Positions 7,728 to 16,602 of a stretch of 64,000 bases of DNA are shown here, in pieces. The stretch's first letter is position 1, and each line of letters starts with the position of its first letter. The stretch is from Brachybacterium vulturis. Lineage in GTDB: Bacteria; Actinomycetota; Actinomycetes; Actinomycetales; Dermabacteraceae. Location of the stretch: positions 2,232,001-2,296,000 of the forward strand of contig NZ_CP023563.1 of the NCBI RefSeq assembly GCF_002407185.1, read 5' to 3'. A model generated the notes under the pieces. The model ran no database searches. It worked only from the letters and a program-made list of their open reading frames with translations, and had not been told where the DNA came from. Position numbers and translations under genes: made by a program.

Positions 7728-9290
7728 TCAGCGCACCCCGCGCATGCCGCGACTCACGGGCCTGGCGATCACGAGCATGACCACCCCGATCATGATGGTG
7801 ACCGCGCCCAGCGCACCGAAGTAGGCCACCTCGGTCTCGGCGGAGTAGAAGCCGGCCAGCGCACCGGAGAGCGAGGTGCCCAGCGCCACCGCCAGGTTGT
7901 ACAGCGCCATCATCATCACCGGGTAGGCGCGGGGCGCGAGCTTGGTGGCCAGCGAGAGGCCGACGGGGGAGAGCCACAGCTCGCCGATCGTCGCGACCAG
8001 CATGATCATCGCGATCCACAGCACCGGCACCGCGGCCACGGAGGCCATCGGCAGGAACAGCAGGAACGCGGAGCCCATCAGGATGATGCCCACGCCGAAC
8101 TTCCGCGGGGTGCCGGGCTGGCGGGGGCCGAGCTTCGTCCACAGCGCCGCGAGCAGCGGGGCGAGCACGATGATGAAGAACGGGTTGAAGGACTGCACCC
8201 AGGAGATCGGCATCTCCCAGCCCAGGACCTCGCGGTCCAGCCGCGTGTCCGAGTACAGCGTGATCACCGTGAACTGCTGCTGGAACAGCGCGAAGAACGC
8301 CGAGGTGCCGACGAACAGCGGGATGAAGGAGACCACTCGGGAGCGCTCGTCGCCGTCCAGCTTCTTCGAGGTGAGCAGGAGCGCGAAGATCCCGACCGCG
8401 CCGATGACCGCGAGGCCCGCCACGACCGTGGCGAGGTTGTGCGCGTTCAGCACCCCCGTCAGCACCAGCACCAGCACCAGCACCACGGTGCCGATCCCGA
8501 TGCCGGCCCACCGCGAGTACTGCGCACGGGGCAGCGGGTCGGGAACGGTGTGGACGCTCGCCGGCAGGCCCTTGCGGGTCAGGACGTACTGGGTCAGGCC
8601 CACGGCCATCCCGATCGCGGCGAGACCGAAGCCGAGGTGGAAGCCCCACTGCTGCTGGGCGACGCCGGTGATCAGCGGGCCCAGCAGTCCGCCGATGTTG
8701 ATGCCCATGTAGTAGATCGAGAAGCCTGCATCCCGCCGCGGGTCATCGCGCGAGTAGAGGGAGCCGACCAGGGTCGCGGCGGTGGACTTCAGCCCGCCGG
8801 AGCCGACGCCCACCAGCAGCAGTCCGGCCATCAGCCCCGGGATCCCGGGCACCAGCGCGAGCGCGATATGGCCCAGCATGATCATCACGGCGCTGCCCAG
8901 CAGCGTCCTCTCGGCGCCCAGCAGCCGGTCGGAGACCAGCGCGCCCAGGATCGAGAAGAGGTAGACCGAGCCGCCGTAGGCGCCCACGATCCCCAGGGCG
9001 GCGGTCTCGTCGATCCCGAGGCCGCCGTCGGCGACCGCGAAGTACATGTAGATCGCGAGGATGCCCTGCATGCCGTAGAAGCTGAAGCGCTCCCACAGCT
9101 CGACGCTGAACAGGTTCGCGAGCGGGCCGGGCTGTCCCAGGAAGGTGCGTCCGGAGGGATTGTGGGCGTCCGGCGCCGGCGTCTGCACGGCGATCCCGCC
9201 GTCGGCGGCAGGGGGCTGGGACCCGCTCGGACGCGGAACGGGGATCTCGGGAGAATTCACGGAGAGCAATGCTGTGGCATCGGGATGCAC
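7728..9290 (-). CDS. Proton-dependent oligopeptide transporter (POT/PTR family)
   Basis: A 520-residue major-facilitator protein with about 14 hydrophobic segments after a soluble, proline-rich N-terminal tail of about 55 residues. It carries the POT signature ELWERFSFYGM near residue 68, whose ExxER motif couples proton binding to peptide uptake, and the FSIYYMGINIGGLLGP segment of the family's second signature. It should import di- and tripeptides across the cytoplasmic membrane using the proton gradient. The start is uncertain: GTG at 9290 gives the longest form, while a GTG at 9260 would remove ten residues of the tail. No clear ribosome-binding site marks either. Confidence 0.92.
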   Translation of the reverse strand: MHPDATALLSVNSPEIPVPRPSGSQPPAADGGIAVQTPAPDAHNPSGRTFLGQPGPLANLFSVELWERFSFYGMQGILAIYMYFAVADGGLGIDETAALGIVGAYGGSVYLFSILGALVSDRLLGAERTLLGSAVMIMLGHIALALVPGIPGLMAGLLLVGVGSGGLKSTAATLVGSLYSRDDPRRDAGFSIYYMGINIGGLLGPLITGVAQQQWGFHLGFGLAAIGMAVGLTQYVLTRKGLPASVHTVPDPLPRAQYSRWAGIGIGTVVLVLVLVLTGVLNAHNLATVVAGLAVIGAVGIFALLLTSKKLDGDERSRVVSFIPLFVGTSAFFALFQQQFTVITLYSDTRLDREVLGWEMPISWVQSFNPFFIIVLAPLLAALWTKLGPRQPGTPRKFGVGIILMGSAFLLFLPMASVAAVPVLWIAMIMLVATIGELWLSPVGLSLATKLAPRAYPVMMMALYNLAVALGTSLSGALAGFYSAETEVAYFGALGAVTIMIGVVMLVIARPVSRGMRGVR

Positions 9291-9341
9291 GATCTCAACG
9301 TGGGGGCCCGAGGTGTGAGAAGTCAGTCTCCGGGGCAGGTG

Positions 9342-10841
9342 TCAGGAGGATCGGGTGGGGGAGAGGTCGGGCATTGCCGTGATGCCGAACTCGCGCTCCA
9401 GCACCCGGCGGGCGGCGTGCCAGCCGGACATGCCGTGCACGCCCGGCCCCGGAGGCGTCGCCGAGGAGCACAGGTACCAGCCGGTCCCGGCCAAGCGGTA
9501 CGGGTCCCAGCGCGCGGTGGGACGGGCGATCATCCCGGTCATGGTGACCCGGCCCATCGAGATGTCACCGCCGACGAGGGCCGGGTTGTGAGCATCCATC
9601 TCGGAGGCGGGGATGCCGCGGGCGGCGACGATCAGATCGCGGAATCCGGGGGCGAAGCGCTCGATCTGGGCGGTGACCAGCTCGGTGGGATCGGTGGTGT
9701 CCCCGGCGGGCACGTGCGCATAGGCCCACAGCGGCCGCAGGCCGTCATGGATCCGCCCCGGATCGACCACCGACGGGTCGCTGACCAGGGTGGTCGGCCG
9801 CTGGGGCAGTCGGCCGGCGGCGACCTCCGCCTCGGCGTGCGCCATCTGGGCGCGGGTGCCGCCGAGATGCTGGGTCCCGGCCTCGCCCACCTCCGGGTCG
9901 CGCCAGGGCACCGGACCGGAGAGCACGAAGTCGACCTTCGCCGCCCCGTCGCCGTGCGGGAAGCGGCGCAGCGCGCGCTCGAACGGGGCCGGCAGACGGT
10001 TCGCGAGGATGTCCGCCGCGGCGGGGGCGGGGGTGTCCAGCAGGACAGCACGGGCGGGCGGCACATCCCGCCAGGTGCGCACGCGGTGGCCGGTGCGGAT
10101 CTGCCCGCCGTGGGCCCGCAGGTCCGCCACCAGGGCGTCGATGATCGACTGGGAGCCGCCGACGGGCAGCGGCCAGCCGGCGCCGTGGGCGATCGTGCCC
10201 AGCAGGCCGGCGGTCGCCGCCATCGCGAGCGAGGGCATCGGGCCGATCGCGTGGGCGGCGACCCCGCCCAGCAGGGCCCGCGCCCGCTCGGTGCGGAAGG
10301 GAAGGTTCCAGGCGGGGCTCCCCTGCGCTCCGATCAGTGCGCCGAACAGGGGAGCCACGGCGAGGGCCGCCGGATCCAGCAGTGCCGGGGGCAGGGAGCG
10401 CTTGTCCCCGAGGGCGAGCGCGACCACCAGGTCCTGATGGCGGGACAGCGTGCCGAGCGTCGCCCGCCAGGCACGTCCGTCGGTGCCGAGCCCGGCGGCC
10501 GTGCGCTCCGCATCGCGCCAGGCGATCGCGGCCGGCTCGTCGTCCAGCGGCTGCGCATAGGAGGCGACGGGGGCGATCGCCCGCACCCCGCGGGCCTCCA
10601 CGTCGAAGGCCGCGAAGAAGGGGCTCGCGAGCGCCAGCGGATGGACCGCGGAGCAGATGTCGTGCACGATCCCGGGAGCGAGGCCGAGGTCCAGGGTGCG
10701 GGCCCCGCCGCCGACCGTGTCCTCGGCATCGAGCACCTGCACCGAGAGACCGGCACGGGCGAGGGTCACCGCGGCGGCGAGCCCGTTGGGACCGGAGCCC
10801 ACGACGGCGACATCGACCTCGGGGACGGGACGGATGCTCAT
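9342..10841 (-). CDS. Phytoene-desaturase-like FAD-dependent oxidoreductase
   Basis: A 499-residue flavoprotein. The N-terminus has a dinucleotide-binding motif (VAVVGSGPNGLAAAVTLARA, residues about 10-29) followed by the acidic ribose-binding strand VLDAED and GGGARTLDL. The C-terminus has the second FAD contact WYLCSSATPPGPGVHGMSG. The layout matches the CrtI/PYROXD2-like amine oxidase and desaturase superfamily. No carotenoid genes are nearby, so carotenoid desaturation is not implied and the substrate is unknown. The ATG at 10841 sits seven bases after TAGGCT, a leaderless arrangement. It is divergent from the siderophore-interacting protein gene with only 75 nt between starts. Confidence 0.85.
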   Translation of the reverse strand: MSIRPVPEVDVAVVGSGPNGLAAAVTLARAGLSVQVLDAEDTVGGGARTLDLGLAPGIVHDICSAVHPLALASPFFAAFDVEARGVRAIAPVASYAQPLDDEPAAIAWRDAERTAAGLGTDGRAWRATLGTLSRHQDLVVALALGDKRSLPPALLDPAALAVAPLFGALIGAQGSPAWNLPFRTERARALLGGVAAHAIGPMPSLAMAATAGLLGTIAHGAGWPLPVGGSQSIIDALVADLRAHGGQIRTGHRVRTWRDVPPARAVLLDTPAPAAADILANRLPAPFERALRRFPHGDGAAKVDFVLSGPVPWRDPEVGEAGTQHLGGTRAQMAHAEAEVAAGRLPQRPTTLVSDPSVVDPGRIHDGLRPLWAYAHVPAGDTTDPTELVTAQIERFAPGFRDLIVAARGIPASEMDAHNPALVGGDISMGRVTMTGMIARPTARWDPYRLAGTGWYLCSSATPPGPGVHGMSGWHAARRVLEREFGITAMPDLSPTRSS

Positions 10842-10847
10842 CGTCCC

Positions 10848-10853
10848 AGCCTA
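10848..10853 (-). promoter_or_regulatory. -10 element of the FAD oxidoreductase gene (leaderless)
   Basis: TAGGCT on the minus strand followed by GGGACG and the ATG at 10841. The spacing places the transcription start at the start codon. Confidence 0.5.
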
Positions 10854-10882
10854 GAGCAGGTGCGCGAGTCCTCCCCGGGGGA

Positions 10883-10910
10883 TTTACGGAAGCAGTATGT
10901 AGCGTAATGT
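10883..10910 (+). promoter_or_regulatory. Promoter of the siderophore-interacting protein gene (leaderless)
   Basis: TTTACG at 10883-10888, a 16-nt spacer and TAATGT at 10905-10910, with six bases to the ATG at 10917. No IdeR/DtxR-type palindrome is visible across it, so iron control is not shown by the sequence. Confidence 0.5.
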
Positions 10911-10916
10911 GGGGGG

Positions 10917-11768
10917 ATGCAGACCCTCACCGACCAGACCAGCCCCGCCGACGCCTCCGCGAAGCGCCCCGCGAAGAAGCAGGCCGTGCTCGAGGTGCTG
11001 GGCAAGACCCGGATCTCGCCGCGCCTGCTGCGCCTCACCCTCGGCGGCGACGGCTACAGCGCGCTGCACCGCAACGAGAGCGCCGACGCCTACGTCAAGC
11101 TGCTCCTGCCCGATCCCGCCTCCGGCCTGCACCCGCCCTTCGACATGGAGGCGCTGCGCGAGCACAGCCCCGAGCTGCTGCCCACCCGCCGCACCTACAC
11201 CGTGCGGCACTGGGACGACGGGAATCAGCGTCTCGACATCGACGTGGTGCTGCACGGCGACGGCGAGGACAGCGGCATCGCCGCCCGCTGGGCCGATGAG
11301 GCCCAGCCCGGCGATCTCATCGCCCTGAACGGTGCCGGTGGTGGCTACAGCCCGCATCCGGAGACCCGCCGTCATCTGCTGATCGGCGACCATGCCGCCC
11401 TGCCCGCCATCGCCGCGGCGCTGGAGTCCATGCCGGCGGACGCCTCCGGGCTGGCGCTCATCCACCTCGAGGACGAGGAGGACCGTCTGGAGCTCGAAAG
11501 TCCCGCCGGGGTGGAGCTGCGCTGGGTGATCGGCCCGCGGGAGGCGCTGGTCCCCACGGTGCGCGCCCTGGACCTCGAGGATGCCGAGGGACTGCAGGTG
11601 TTCTGCCACGTCGAGCGGGCCACCACCAAGCAGCTGCGCCAGGTGCTGGTCAAGGACGCCGGCATTCCGCGCCCGCAGATCTCGATCTCCGCCTACTGGG
11701 CGCTGGGCCGCATCGAGGACCAGTTCCAGGCCGAGAAGCGGGAACCGATCGGGAGGATCGACGACTGA
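10917..11768 (+). CDS. Siderophore-interacting protein (ferric-siderophore reductase family)
   Basis: A 283-residue flavoprotein of the ViuB/YqjH-like family. Members reduce ferric siderophores in the cytoplasm with NAD(P)H and FAD, releasing Fe2+. The N-terminal FAD-binding barrel includes the RRTYTVRHWD motif (RxYT, near residue 92) that contacts flavin. It is followed by a GAGGGYSP phosphate-binding turn and LLIGDHAALPAIAAAL, the start of the NAD(P)H domain. The C-terminal CHVERATTKQLRQVL and SAYWALGR segments are also family-typical. The two-codon gap to the following DNA glycosylase gene suggests co-transcription. No siderophore transport or biosynthesis gene is in the window. Confidence 0.92.
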   Translation: MQTLTDQTSPADASAKRPAKKQAVLEVLGKTRISPRLLRLTLGGDGYSALHRNESADAYVKLLLPDPASGLHPPFDMEALREHSPELLPTRRTYTVRHWDDGNQRLDIDVVLHGDGEDSGIAARWADEAQPGDLIALNGAGGGYSPHPETRRHLLIGDHAALPAIAAALESMPADASGLALIHLEDEEDRLELESPAGVELRWVIGPREALVPTVRALDLEDAEGLQVFCHVERATTKQLRQVLVKDAGIPRPQISISAYWALGRIEDQFQAEKREPIGRIDD

Positions 11769-11784
11769 GCACGGACCCTCGAGC

Positions 11785-12423
11785 ATGGACCTGAGCATCG
11801 GGGACGACGGACTCGCCCGGCCCGCCTGGGCATCCGTCCACGACGACCTGCGCGAGTACTACGACACCGAGTGGGGCATGCCGGTGCGGGACGAGCGCGG
11901 TGTCTTCGAGCGCCTCGCCCTCGAGGGCTTCCAGTCGGGTCTGAGCTGGGCCACGATCCTGCGCCGCCGGGAGGGCTTCCGCCGCGCCTTCGCCGGCTTC
12001 GACGTCGAGGAGGTGGCGGCCTTCGGCCCCGCGGACGTGGACCGGCTGCTCGCGGACGAGGGGATCATCCGCCACCGGGGCAAGATCGAGGCCACGATCA
12101 CCAACGCCCGGGCGAGCATCGAGCTGCGCGATGAGCAGGGTCCCGGCACCACGCTCGCGGACCTGGTGTGGTCCTACCGGCCCGCTCGCACCCCGATGCC
12201 CGTGGTGGCGGCGGATGTCCCCACCACCAGCGCCGAATCGGTGGCGCTGGCCACGGAGCTCAAGCGCCGCGGCTTCCGCTTCGTCGGCCCCACCACGATG
12301 TTCGCGCTGATGGAAGCGCTCGGGGTGGTGGACACCCATCTGCTCGGCTCCCACCGCCGCGGCACCTCCGGGGTGTGGTCGACGGACGGGTTCCCGGTCG
12401 CGGAGGGCCACACTCCGTCATAG
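11785..12423 (+). CDS. tag-like: DNA-3-methyladenine glycosylase I family protein lacking most zinc ligands
   Basis: A 212-residue protein aligned end to end with Tag, which excises N3-methyladenine from DNA in base-excision repair. Conserved core motifs are present: EYYDTEWGMP, FERLALEGFQSGLSW with the catalytic Glu in LEG, and GIIRHRGKIEATI and KRRGFRFVGPTTMFALM. In E. coli Tag a Cys-His-His-Cys zinc site joins the two ends. Here the first Cys is replaced by Pro (ARPAWAS), the His of YHD by Tyr (YYD), and the last Cys by Ser (HLLGSHRR), leaving only one ligand. The fold may be held without zinc. The ATG at 11785 gives the family length; the gene begins 17 nt after the siderophore gene. Confidence 0.87.
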   Translation: MDLSIGDDGLARPAWASVHDDLREYYDTEWGMPVRDERGVFERLALEGFQSGLSWATILRRREGFRRAFAGFDVEEVAAFGPADVDRLLADEGIIRHRGKIEATITNARASIELRDEQGPGTTLADLVWSYRPARTPMPVVAADVPTTSAESVALATELKRRGFRFVGPTTMFALMEALGVVDTHLLGSHRRGTSGVWSTDGFPVAEGHTPS

Positions 12424-12491
12424 AGCTCGCCCGACCCCGCGGGGCGGCCGGAGGATGGACCGGTCAGCACCACAGAGGGGGAGGAGCAGCG

Positions 12492-13796
12492 ATGAGCACC
12501 GCAGCGATCCATGCAGGGTGGGTGGCCGCCGCCGATGGGCACCGGGCGCTCACCCCGCCCATCCACACCGCGAGCGCCTTCGCCCAGACCTCCCACGCCT
12601 CGCTCAAGGCACTGTTCCAGCGGCGCGGGGACGGCTTCGCCTACTCCCGCTCCGGCAACCCCACCACCGCAGTGCTGGAGCAGCGCATCACCGCCCTCGA
12701 GCAGGGGATCGGCGCGATCGCGGTCGCCTCAGGACAGGCGGCGACCACGATCGCCCTGTATGCGCTGGCCGCCCCGGGCGGTCATATCGTCGCCTCCTCA
12801 CGGCTCTACGGCGGCACCACCGAGCTGCTGGACGACACGCTCGCCGACGCGGGGGTGAGCTGCACCGTCGCGGATCCGTGGGATCTCGAGGCCTGGGAGG
12901 CCGCGTTCACCGAGGACACCCGGGCGGCGATCGTCGAATCGATCGCCAACCCCGGCGCGCAGCTGGTGGACCTGCCGGCGCTGTGCGCGATCGCCCACGC
13001 CCGCGACGTGCCCGTCGTCGTCGACTCCACGCTGGCCAGCCCCGCCCTCTACCGGCCCGGCGAGCACGGCGCCGACGTGGTGGTGCATTCGGCGACCAAG
13101 TACCTGTGCGGGCACGGCACCACCATCGCCGGGCTGATCGTGGACACCGGGCGCTTCGACCCGCGGCGATGTCCCCGGCGCTGGCCGCAGCTGACCGAGA
13201 GGAACCGACGCTTCGGCGTCACCTTCGCGGAGGAGTACGCCCGCGGCGGCTCCGGCCTGCTGGGGTACGCCCGCGCCAAGTACGTCACCGATTTCGGGGC
13301 CACCCTGCCTGCCGCCAGCGCCCAGCAGATCCTGGTCGGCATCGAGACCCTCGGCCTGCGGATGGGCAAGGTGAGCACCGACGCCGCCACCCTCGCGGCC
13401 CGTCTGCACGGGCTGCCCGGAGTGGCCCGGGTCGAGCACCCCACCATCCCCGGCCGCCCGGACGCGGCGCTCGCGGACCGAGACTTCCCGCGCGGCACGT
13501 CCGGGGTGTTCTCCATGGAGCTGACCGGGGGTGAGGCCGCCGCGGCCGCGTTCTGCGATGCGCTCGCGCTGTGGACCATCGCGGTGAACATCGGCGACGC
13601 CCGCTCCCTGGTCTGCCATCCCGGGACCACCACCCACTCCCACCTCACCGGTGCCCAGCGCGAGGCGTGCGGGGTGCGCGAGGGCACGGTGCGGCTCAGC
13701 GTCGGACTCGAGGACCTCGAGGATCTCTGGGCCGATCTCGCACAGGCCCTGAGCGCGGCGCACGCCGTGGGCGAGGAGCTCTCCACGGCGGCATGA
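12492..13796 (+). CDS. metY-like: PLP-dependent O-acetylhomoserine sulfhydrylase-like enzyme
   Basis: A 434-residue Cys/Met metabolism PLP enzyme. The pyridoxal lysine lies in VVHSATKYLCGHG near residue 205. The N-terminus IHAGWVAAADGHRALTPPIH, the FAYSRSGNPT motif and the phosphate-binding ASGQAATTIAL follow the family order. The overall length and the long insertion after the lysine region are typical of MetY, which makes homocysteine from O-acetylhomoserine and sulfide. Cystathionine gamma-synthase or lyase enzymes are shorter, near 380-400 residues. The ATG follows AGGAGC about 6 nt upstream and lies 68 nt after the glycosylase gene. Confidence 0.85.
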   Translation: MSTAAIHAGWVAAADGHRALTPPIHTASAFAQTSHASLKALFQRRGDGFAYSRSGNPTTAVLEQRITALEQGIGAIAVASGQAATTIALYALAAPGGHIVASSRLYGGTTELLDDTLADAGVSCTVADPWDLEAWEAAFTEDTRAAIVESIANPGAQLVDLPALCAIAHARDVPVVVDSTLASPALYRPGEHGADVVVHSATKYLCGHGTTIAGLIVDTGRFDPRRCPRRWPQLTERNRRFGVTFAEEYARGGSGLLGYARAKYVTDFGATLPAASAQQILVGIETLGLRMGKVSTDAATLAARLHGLPGVARVEHPTIPGRPDAALADRDFPRGTSGVFSMELTGGEAAAAAFCDALALWTIAVNIGDARSLVCHPGTTTHSHLTGAQREACGVREGTVRLSVGLEDLEDLWADLAQALSAAHAVGEELSTAA

Positions 13797-13845
13797 GGCG
13801 GCTCGCGGACCGGGCTCCCGACCGGACGCGCGCCCCGTCCCCGAC

Positions 13846-13851
13846 TAGGGT
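13846..13851 (+). promoter_or_regulatory. -10 element of the PIG-L deacetylase gene (leaderless)
   Basis: TAGGGT with seven bases before the ATG at 13859. No convincing -35 is seen upstream. Confidence 0.45.
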
Positions 13852-13858
13852 GGTGGAC

Positions 13859-14590
13859 ATGAACACCCCACCCGCCCCGCTGCCGCCGCTGCCCGAGGAC
13901 GGGGTGCGCCGCGTTCTGTGCATCGTCGCCCACCCCGACGACATGGAGTACGGGACCTCGGCCGCCGTGGCGGCCTGGAGCGGAGCCGGGATCGAGGTGA
14001 GCTATCTGCTGCTCACCCGCGGCGAGGCCGGGATGGCGCAGGACCCCGCGGTCGTCGCACCGCTGCGGGAGCAGGAGCAGCGGGCCGCGTGTGCGCGCGT
14101 CGGCGTCGAGCACCTGCGCTACCTCGACCACCCCGACGGGATGCTCGAGGGCGGCCTCGCCCTGCGGCGCGACATCGCCCGGGTGGTGCGCCAGGTGCGT
14201 CCCGATCTGGTGCTGACCGCGAACTTCGAGGTCGAGGCCTACGGCGGTCTCAACCAGGCCGATCATCGGGTGGCGGGGCTGGCCGCGGCCGACGGCACCC
14301 GTGATGCGGCCAACCCCTGGGTGTTCCGCGAGCTCGCCGAGGGCGAGGGCCTCGCCCCCTGGCGCGCCCGTGCACTGCTGGTGGCCGGGCACCCGCGGCC
14401 GACCCACGCGAAGCGGGTCGACGCCGAGCAGGTGCAGGCCGCCGTGGAGTCGCTGCAGGCGCATGAGGCGTACCTCGCGCACGTCCAGGGGCATCCGCTG
14501 CCCGAGGAGTTCATCCCCGAGATCCTGCGCGGCGGGGGAGAGGCCGCCGGGAGCGAGCACGCGGTGGTGCTGCGCGTCTTCGACCTCTGA
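13859..14590 (+). CDS. PIG-L/LmbE family deacetylase
   Basis: A 243-residue zinc-dependent N-deacetylase. The family's metal-binding AHPDD motif is at about residues 24-28 (CIVAHPDDMEYG), and the following TRGEAGM, VGVEHLRYLDHPDG and a later His segment (ADHRVAG) complete the usual site. PIG-L enzymes remove acetyl groups from N-acetylglucosamine-type substrates; mycothiol synthesis (MshB) and mycothiol conjugate cleavage (Mca) are the actinobacterial examples. This protein is somewhat short for MshB or Mca and no other mycothiol gene is adjacent, so its substrate is open. The start is chosen by the leaderless promoter and the absence of homology upstream. Confidence 0.87.
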   Translation: MNTPPAPLPPLPEDGVRRVLCIVAHPDDMEYGTSAAVAAWSGAGIEVSYLLLTRGEAGMAQDPAVVAPLREQEQRAACARVGVEHLRYLDHPDGMLEGGLALRRDIARVVRQVRPDLVLTANFEVEAYGGLNQADHRVAGLAAADGTRDAANPWVFRELAEGEGLAPWRARALLVAGHPRPTHAKRVDAEQVQAAVESLQAHEAYLAHVQGHPLPEEFIPEILRGGGEAAGSEHAVVLRVFDL

Positions 14591-14697
14591 GCGGTGCGAG
14601 CCCCGCGCGGGCCGACCGGACGGTCGCGGAGCGCTGGCGGTGTCGGGCGCAGGCTCCTACGGTGGGGGCATCAGGCATCATCACGGAAGGAGTCATG

Positions 14698-16569
14698 ATG
14701 ACCACGTCACTGCACGACGGCCTCGACCTCGAACAGGTCTCCGAGCTGGCAGCCCAGCTGCGGGTGGACTCGATCCGCTCGTCGACCAGCGCGGGCTCCG
14801 GGCACCCCACCTCCAGCCTCTCCGCCGCAGACCTGCTGGCCACCCTGATGGCGCGCCACCTGCGCTACGACTGGGACGAGCCCGAGGCACCCGGCAATGA
14901 CCACCTGGTCTTCTCCAAGGGGCATGCCTCGCCGCTGCTGTACTCCGTCTTCCGCGCCGCCGGCGTGGTCTCCGAGCAGGAGCTGATGGAGGGCTACCGC
15001 CGCTTCGACCAGCGACTCGAGGGGCATCCCACCCCGGTGCTGCCCTGGGTCGACGTCGCCACCGGCTCGCTCGGTCAGGGCCTTCCCGACGGGGTCGGCA
15101 TCGCGCTCGCCGGCAAGTACCTGGAGAAGTCCCCGTACCGGGTCTGGGTCCTCACCGGGGACAGCGAGCTCGCGGAGGGATCGATGTGGGAGGCCCTCGC
15201 CACCGCCTCGCACTACCAGCTCACGAACCTGGTCACCCTGGTGGACGTGAACCGGCTGGGACAGCGGGGCGAGACCGCGCTGGGCTGGGACATGGACACC
15301 TACGCCGCCCGGGTCGAGGCCTTCGGCGCCCGGGCCGTGGTCATCGACGGCCACGACCTGGACGAGATCGACGAGGCGCTGGCGCTGGCCGACGGCGAGC
15401 TGGACCGGCCCCTGGTGATCCTCGCCCGCACCCTCAAGGGCAAGGGCATCCCCGGCGTCGAGAACGAATCCGGCTGGCACGGCAAGCCGATGCCCGAGGA
15501 CAAGGCCGAGGAGGCCATCGATGCCCTCGGCGGCGAGCGCTCCCTGCAGGTGCGCGGACCGAAGCCGCCCACGCTCGAGCCGGCCCCGCACTCCCCGCGC
15601 GGCGCGGTCGAGCTGCCCGTCTTCACGCCCGGCGAGGAGGTCGCGACCCGCAAGGCCTATGGCCCGGCGCTCACCGCCCTCGCGGAGGTCGACCCGCGGG
15701 TGGTCGCCCTGGACGGAGAGGTCTCGAACTCCACCGGCGTCGCCGACTTCGTCGAGGCGCACCCGGAGCGCTTCTTCGAGATGTTCATCGCCGAGCAGCA
15801 GATGGTCGCCGCCGCCACCGGTCTCTCCTCCCGCGGCTACCTGGCCTTTGCCTCGACGTTCGCGGCCTTCCTCACCCGCGCCGCCGACTTCATCCGGATG
15901 GCTCCGGTCTCCCGGGTCGATCTGCGGCTGGTCGGCTCCCATGCGGGCGTCGAGATCGGCGCCGACGGGCCCTCCCAGATGGGGCTCGAGGACCTCGCGA
16001 TGATCGCCGCCACCCAGGGCTCGACCGTGCTCTACCCCAGCGATGCGACCTCGACCGCGGCGCTGGTGGCGGAGATGGCCGAGCTGTCCGGTGTGAGCTA
16101 CCTGCGGACCACCCGAGGGGGCTACCCGGTCCTCTACGGCTCCGAGGAGTCCTTCCCCGTGGGCGGGTCGAAGACCCTGCGCAGCTCCGAGGACGATGCC
16201 GTCACCCTCATCGGGGCCGGCGTGACCCTCCACGAGGCGCTCTCCGCCGCGGAGGCCCTGGCCGAGGACGGTGTGAACGCCCGGGTGATCGACGCCTATT
16301 CGATCAAGCCGCTCGACGGCGCGGGCATCCGTGAAGCCGTCGCGGCGACCGCTGGCCGGGTCGTGGTGGCCGAGGACCACCATGCCGAGGGCGGGCTGGG
16401 CGCCGCTGTGCTCGCGGCGCTGGCCTCCGAACCGGTCACGGACCTGCACCTGCGGCATCTGGCCGTCGACGGCGTGCCGGGATCCGGCACCACCGAGCAG
16501 CTGCTCGCCTGGGCCGGGATCGACGCCGCCCACATCGCCGCGGCGGCACGCGCCGCGCTGGAGGGCTGA
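14698..16569 (+). CDS. tkt-like: Transketolase (animal-type arrangement)
   Basis: A 623-residue thiamin-diphosphate enzyme of the pentose phosphate pathway, which moves two-carbon units between sugar phosphates. Domains in order: TPP-binding (about 1-270) with SGHPTSSLSAADLL, the TPP/Mg motif GDSELAEGSMWEAL and DVNRLGQRGETA; pyrimidine-binding (about 310-480) with FEMFIAEQQMVAAATGLSSR containing the catalytic Glu; and a C-terminal domain. The GDSELAEGSxWEA/DVNRLGQ wording resembles the shorter animal TKT rather than the E. coli form of about 660 residues. GGAAGGAG lies 5 nt before the ATG at 14698; the ATG at 14695 is an alternative. It is convergent with the Fic gene. Confidence 0.9.
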   Translation: MTTSLHDGLDLEQVSELAAQLRVDSIRSSTSAGSGHPTSSLSAADLLATLMARHLRYDWDEPEAPGNDHLVFSKGHASPLLYSVFRAAGVVSEQELMEGYRRFDQRLEGHPTPVLPWVDVATGSLGQGLPDGVGIALAGKYLEKSPYRVWVLTGDSELAEGSMWEALATASHYQLTNLVTLVDVNRLGQRGETALGWDMDTYAARVEAFGARAVVIDGHDLDEIDEALALADGELDRPLVILARTLKGKGIPGVENESGWHGKPMPEDKAEEAIDALGGERSLQVRGPKPPTLEPAPHSPRGAVELPVFTPGEEVATRKAYGPALTALAEVDPRVVALDGEVSNSTGVADFVEAHPERFFEMFIAEQQMVAAATGLSSRGYLAFASTFAAFLTRAADFIRMAPVSRVDLRLVGSHAGVEIGADGPSQMGLEDLAMIAATQGSTVLYPSDATSTAALVAEMAELSGVSYLRTTRGGYPVLYGSEESFPVGGSKTLRSSEDDAVTLIGAGVTLHEALSAAEALAEDGVNARVIDAYSIKPLDGAGIREAVAATAGRVVVAEDHHAEGGLGAAVLAALASEPVTDLHLRHLAVDGVPGSGTTEQLLAWAGIDAAHIAAAARAALEG

Positions 16570-16581
16570 GCCGCTGCCCCG

Positions 16582-16602
16582 GCGCGGGCGGTCAGCCCGC
16601 GC
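16582..16602. terminator. Likely bidirectional terminator between transketolase and fic
   Basis: Inverted repeat GCGCGGGC (16582-16589), loop GGTCA, GCCCGCGC (16595-16602), lying between two convergent genes and overlapping the Fic stop codon. There is no U-tract, which is common in high-GC actinobacteria. Confidence 0.4.

Noticed and set aside
8439-10907. An 822-residue open frame on the plus strand opposite the peptide transporter and FAD oxidoreductase
   Set aside because: Gly/Arg/Gln-rich shadow with no motif; both opposite-strand genes have strong family signatures.
10842-10916. IdeR/DtxR iron box in the siderophore gene promoter
   Set aside because: No 19-bp palindrome of the TTAGGTTAG type is visible; only a sigma70-type promoter can be supported.
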